Assembly: GCA_964410945.1 (NCBI GenBank)
Contig: CAYPJE010000078.1
Span: forward strand, 1-6,028
Length of the DNA: 6,028 nucleotides
Source: CAYPJE01 sp964410945
GTDB lineage: Bacteria; Fidelibacterota; Marinisomatia; Marinisomatales; TCS56
Direction: 5' to 3'
Below the pieces are notes generated by a model. The model had not been told where the DNA came from, did not search any database, and worked only from the letters and a program-made list of their open reading frames with translations. The position numbers and the translations under genes are program-made. Positions 5,485 through 6,028 of the stretch are shown piece after piece. The stretch's first letter is position 1. Each line of letters begins with the position of its first letter.

Positions 5485-6028
5485 ATGTCTAGTAAAGATT
5501 ACCTGCCGGTAAGTGACCCGAAACTGGCTGACTGGTGCACCGAGTTCTCAACCCAGTTCAGCGCCCAGGCGGCGGGCCTGGGTTTCAGCGAAGCCGATAT
5601 AACCGCCATGACCGAAACCTGCGGGGGTGTCAATACAGCCATCGATGAAGTTGTCGATGCCAAGACCACCTACGAGGAAAAAGTCAGTGCCAAAAAAGCC
5701 ACGCTCACAACCAATACCAGATCGATCCGCGATATGGTCCGGCGGATCAAGGCCGCCCCGGCCTACACCGAGGCCATCGGTAAACTGCTGGGGATCATCG
5801 GCGAAGGCAGCACTTTCGATCCCGCCACCGCCGTCCCGGAGGTAACCCTGGAGAAAAGCGCCACCGGTTATGATTTCAAGTTCAACCTGAAGAATTATTT
5901 CTCTGCCGTGGTGGTATTCCGGCGGAATCCGGGGGAAGCCGATTTCAGTCAGGTGGCAATCGACATGAAACCACCCTACTCAATCGACACACCGGCCAGC
6001 GGTACCGAATTCTACTTCCAGTATTACA
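5485..6028 (+). CDS. Protein of unknown function, 5' part only (helical N-terminus, possible fibronectin-III-like domain)
   Basis: An open frame starts at ATG 5485 (MSSKDYLPVSDPKLADWCTE) and stays open to the window edge, giving 181 codons with no stop. A strong ribosome binding site, GGAGG at 5475-5479, stands 5 nt before the ATG, and the third codon positions are mostly C or G, so the gene is real. No signal peptide or membrane segment is seen at the start. Residues about 10-105 look alpha-helical, with many Ala, Glu and Lys, and include RSIRDMVRRIKAAPAYTEA and a KLLGI segment. After about residue 115 the sequence turns beta-rich (VTLEKSATGYDFKF, SAVVVFRRNPGEADF, then PPYSIDTPASGTEFYFQYY). 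This resembles, from memory, hypothetical bacterial proteins with a helical N-terminal half and an FN3-like second half. Function unknown; there is no visible link to CRISPR. Its composition differs clearly from the AT-rich cas genes. Confidence 0.85.
   Translation, partial: MSSKDYLPVSDPKLADWCTEFSTQFSAQAAGLGFSEADITAMTETCGGVNTAIDEVVDAKTTYEEKVSAKKATLTTNTRSIRDMVRRIKAAPAYTEAIGKLLGIIGEGSTFDPATAVPEVTLEKSATGYDFKFNLKNYFSAVVVFRRNPGEADFSQVAIDMKPPYSIDTPASGTEFYFQYY

Noticed and set aside
5627..5845. 72-codon plus-strand open frame rich in Pro and Arg
   Set aside because: It lies in another frame inside the gene starting at 5485, whose ribosome binding site and codon use are far better.

Overview
The window holds a compact type II-C CRISPR-Cas locus. 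After it come a gene-free stretch with a degenerate tandem repeat and the start of an unrelated protein gene that runs off the right edge. The host is a bacterium whose phylum I cannot fix from this sequence. The cas genes are AT-rich. The right-hand gene is visibly GC-rich, with C or G at most third codon positions, so the CRISPR locus may have been acquired separately from its flank.

Layout: positions 1-167 are the right end of a CRISPR array (three identical 36-bp repeats, spacers of 30 and 29 bp) that continues beyond the left edge. Positions 217-4638 are cas2, cas1 and cas9 on the minus strand, in transcriptional order cas9-cas1-cas2, with a 13-nt gap and then a 10-nt overlap, so very probably one operon. 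No csn2 or cas4 is present, which with a 1064-residue Cas9 gives subtype II-C. Upstream of cas9 and divergent from it, a tracrRNA gene lies at about 4718-4808 on the plus strand. Its anti-repeat pairs with the first 27 nt of the repeat and is followed by a nexus-like hairpin, a small hairpin and a strong Rho-independent terminator. The promoters of cas9 and the tracrRNA appear to interlock within about 45 bp.

How it works together (known for the family): Cas1-Cas2 insert new spacers. The array is read left to right, probably from promoters inside each repeat as in Neisseria. tracrRNA pairs with the repeat part of the crRNA, and the duplex loads Cas9, which cuts matching DNA with its HNH and RuvC sites. 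All catalytic residues expected in Cas9 and Cas1 are present, so the locus looks intact.

Positions 4811-5484 contain no convincing gene. They hold an AT-rich spacer (4811-5067), six degenerate 44-bp tandem units (5068-5331) and a short promoter region for the last gene. From 5485 a protein of unknown function begins, with an alpha-helical N-terminal half and a beta-rich, possibly fibronectin-III-like second part; it is cut by the window edge.
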